This document shows, in pieces, positions 6,310-7,683 of a stretch of 7,683 nt of DNA (its first letter is position 1; the number at the start of each line of letters is the position of its first letter). Below the pieces are notes generated by a model. That model was given only the letters and a program-made list of their open reading frames with translations, did not search any database and was not told where the DNA came from. The stretch is from Flavipsychrobacter stenotrophus (GTDB lineage: Bacteria > Bacteroidota > Bacteroidia > Chitinophagales > Chitinophagaceae), in assembly GCA_947379685.1 (NCBI GenBank), contig CANCOG010000233.1, positions 1 through 7,683 of the forward strand, written 5' to 3'. A program made the position numbers and the translations under genes.

Positions 6310-7299
6310 TTATTTGATGCCCTTTCGATCTGAAATAAACCTCGTAGCCATCCGCTCAATGGTTTGTGCAATAGGCGAGTATTGGAAATCCGGAAGGAGT
6401 TGCAATAGCTTGGCGTTATTGTAAATGGACAATGCATGGGCTGTATTTGCGGTTTCCTTTGTTATGGCCGGGTTTTTTCCAAAGAGTTTTTGAATTTGTC
6501 CGAACCGCCATACCAAGCCTGTAATCAATGAATTGGCATAGATGCGGGGTGGCTTTTTTTCGAGTGAGTTAGCCATGAGCGTGAATATCTCCTGATACGA
6601 GTGGTTGCCCTCACTTACAATGTATCTTTCGGCTTCGTTGTCGCCATCCATTAGTATTGGCAATACTCTTGCAACGTCAAGCACATCCACCCAGGCATTT
6701 ACACCCCTCGTATAAAACGGGAATTCATTCCAGGCAATTTTAATTAAGCCCGGTGAGCCGCCGCCTTCCCAATCGCCTTCACCGAGTATTATTCCCGGAT
6801 TCACAATCACGGCATTGAGCCCTTCACCTATTCCCCGCCACACTTCTGTTTCGGCCATGTACTTGCTGAGTGCATAGGCTGAATTGTACTTACTTTCCCC
6901 CCATTGTTCTTCTTCGCTAATTTCCTTTTTACCGTCCCCTGGTCTGCCAAGTGCAGCTATTGAACTAACATATACCATTTTGGTAATACCCTGTTCTACA
7001 GCCTGATTCACTATATTGGTTGTGCTTTCGGGGTTGAAGTGCAGCATTCGTTCTTCCATATCCTTTTGAAACGAAACCAATGCGGCACAATGATAAACAT
7101 GTGTTACGCCCCGCATTACCTCTTCAACATCAAAGATATCCAGGAGGTCGGCTTTGCACCACTCTGTGCCGGGTAATGAGGAGAGTTGTGTAGTTGGTGG
7201 GTTATTATGATATAACGCACGAACCTTTTCGCCCCGGGCCGATAGTTCGCGCATCAGGTGCTGCCCAAGAAAACCGCTCGCTCCGGTAACTAATATCAT
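6310..7299 (-). CDS. NAD-dependent epimerase/dehydratase family protein (extended SDR)
   Basis: A 329-residue soluble oxidoreductase with a Rossmann fold, close to the usual length of extended short-chain dehydrogenases. The nucleotide-binding motif TGASGFLG is at residues 5-12, right after the first strand MILV. Further family signs are the acidic position in KADLLD (49-54), HCAALVS (70-76), the active-site serine region VYVSSIAALG (109-118), the catalytic pair in YALSK (Y142, K146) and NPGIILGEGD (167-176). The C-terminal third (about 195-329) would form the substrate domain. It resembles dihydroflavonol-4-reductase-like or sugar-nucleotide epimerase-like members; the substrate cannot be named from this sequence. 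The ATG at 7297-7299 places the Rossmann strand at the very N-terminus, as expected. It shares a divergent promoter region with the exported protein gene and is separated from rho by 361 bp. Confidence 0.9.
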   Translation of the reverse strand: MILVTGASGFLGQHLMRELSARGEKVRALYHNNPPTTQLSSLPGTEWCKADLLDIFDVEEVMRGVTHVYHCAALVSFQKDMEERMLHFNPESTTNIVNQAVEQGITKMVYVSSIAALGRPGDGKKEISEEEQWGESKYNSAYALSKYMAETEVWRGIGEGLNAVIVNPGIILGEGDWEGGGSPGLIKIAWNEFPFYTRGVNAWVDVLDVARVLPILMDGDNEAERYIVSEGNHSYQEIFTLMANSLEKKPPRIYANSLITGLVWRFGQIQKLFGKNPAITKETANTAHALSIYNNAKLLQLLPDFQYSPIAQTIERMATRFISDRKGIK

Positions 7300-7309
7300 A
7301 ATGTAGCCG

Positions 7310-7317
7310 CAAAAGTA
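7310..7317 (-). promoter_or_regulatory. Predicted -7 promoter element for the epimerase gene
   Basis: On the minus strand TACTTTTG is an exact match to the Bacteroidota TAnnTTTG element and lies only 10 bases before the ATG. The transcript would have a very short leader. No clear TTG -33 element is seen at about 20 bases upstream. Confidence 0.4.
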
Positions 7318-7318
7318 A

Positions 7319-7340
7319 AGAATTAGTACACGCTAATTCT
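7319..7340. promoter_or_regulatory. Perfect 8-bp dyad in the epimerase promoter spacer, candidate operator
   Basis: AGAATTAG (7319-7326) and CTAATTCT (7333-7340) are exact inverted repeats separated by 6 bases. On the minus strand the dyad fills the spacer immediately upstream of the TACTTTTG element, a common place for a repressor site. It lacks a T run, so a terminator is unlikely. Confidence 0.4.
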
Positions 7341-7384
7341 CATAGCATTATTGTTTCCTTCGTGTGTTTGCCTTTTTTCTTTAA

Positions 7385-7402
7385 CATCGATTTCAGTCGA
7401 TG
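7385..7402. repeat. Perfect 6-bp dyad in the divergent intergenic region
   Basis: CATCGA (7385-7390) and TCGATG (7397-7402) are inverted repeats with a 6-base spacer. The dyad lies 31 bases upstream of the -7 element of the exported protein gene. It could be a regulator site, but a 6-bp stem is near chance level. Confidence 0.3.
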
Positions 7403-7433
7403 ACAAAATGCAGGTTTTACGGTCGCGAATTCT

Positions 7434-7441
7434 TAGTTTTG
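7434..7441 (+). promoter_or_regulatory. Predicted -7 promoter element for the exported protein gene
   Basis: TAGTTTTG is an exact TAnnTTTG match, 18 bases before the ATG at 7460. A convincing TTG -33 element is not seen around 7411. Confidence 0.4.
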
Positions 7442-7459
7442 TTTAATTAATACTTGCAT

Positions 7460-7683
7460 ATGCGTCGCTTTTTATTGTTATCGTCGGTAGTATTTCTTTT
7501 TTGTGTTCAGCCCAGGGCTTTCGGTCAGCTTACGCCTGTGGCATTGAATACGAAAATACAATTGGCTACCGATAGTCTTTATACAATGGCATCGCTATGG
7601 GGTACTACGTTTGTAGAATTGTACAATGGGTCTCAGAAATATGAGGAATTGACGCCGTTAAGAACGGATTTGGCAGAATTTCT
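7460..7683 (+). CDS. Exported protein of unknown function, N-terminal part (3' end cut by window edge)
   Basis: An open frame runs from the ATG at 7460 to the right edge, giving 74 complete codons. The first about 23 residues form a clear Sec signal peptide: MRR, then a hydrophobic core LLLSSVVFLFCV, then PRAFG followed by QLTP. Cleavage after AFG fits signal peptidase I; the only cysteine in the core is not followed by the usual lipobox context, so a lipoprotein is less likely. The visible mature part (QLTPVALNTKIQLATDSLYT and onward) looks helical, with SLYTMASLWGTTFVELYN and ELTPLRTDLAEF, and has no motif I recognise. The product should reach the periplasm or beyond. A good -7 element just upstream and divergent orientation from the epimerase gene support a real start. 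Confidence 0.75.
   Translation, partial: MRRFLLLSSVVFLFCVQPRAFGQLTPVALNTKIQLATDSLYTMASLWGTTFVELYNGSQKYEELTPLRTDLAEF

Overview
The window reads as ordinary chromosomal DNA of a member of the Bacteroidota, most likely Chitinophagaceae or a close relative. Four things point there: a DUF5686-type outer-membrane protein, a Rho factor that starts with the Bacteroidota-type DILQLN head and carries a very long disordered insertion, a bacterial group II geranylgeranylglyceryl phosphate synthase, and A-rich leaders with TAnnTTTG promoter elements in place of Shine-Dalgarno sites. I see no insertion sequence, phage gene, CRISPR array, tRNA or rRNA. The family-level placement is an inference from protein resemblance.

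Layout, left to right. Positions 1-1425 (+) hold the C-terminal 474 residues of a DUF5686 outer-membrane protein cut by the left edge. It converges with an HD-superfamily phosphohydrolase-like gene (1461-2075, -). That gene diverges from mscL (2175-2621, +), the large mechanosensitive channel. Next comes the prenylglyceryl phosphate synthase (2768-3523, +) with its own likely promoter. A small two-helix membrane protein (3567-3794, -) is less certain. A perfect 16-bp hairpin at 3847-3882 ends the rho gene (3906-5948, -) and could stop transcription from either side. A 361-bp gene-free stretch (5949-6309) separates rho from an extended-SDR NAD-dependent epimerase/reductase gene (6310-7299, -). 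A 160-bp divergent promoter region with two perfect dyads leads to the start of a secreted protein (7460 to the right edge, +).

The genes do not form one pathway or an obvious operon; most are singly transcribed housekeeping or envelope genes. Several concern the cell envelope: the DUF5686 protein, MscL, the lipid-forming synthase, the small membrane protein and the exported protein. The feature most worth a second look is the roughly 255-residue disordered insertion in Rho. It has two identical AT-hook-like motifs encoded by different codons and a threefold 15-residue Arg/Glu/Asp repeat. I found no convincing novel multi-gene system here.
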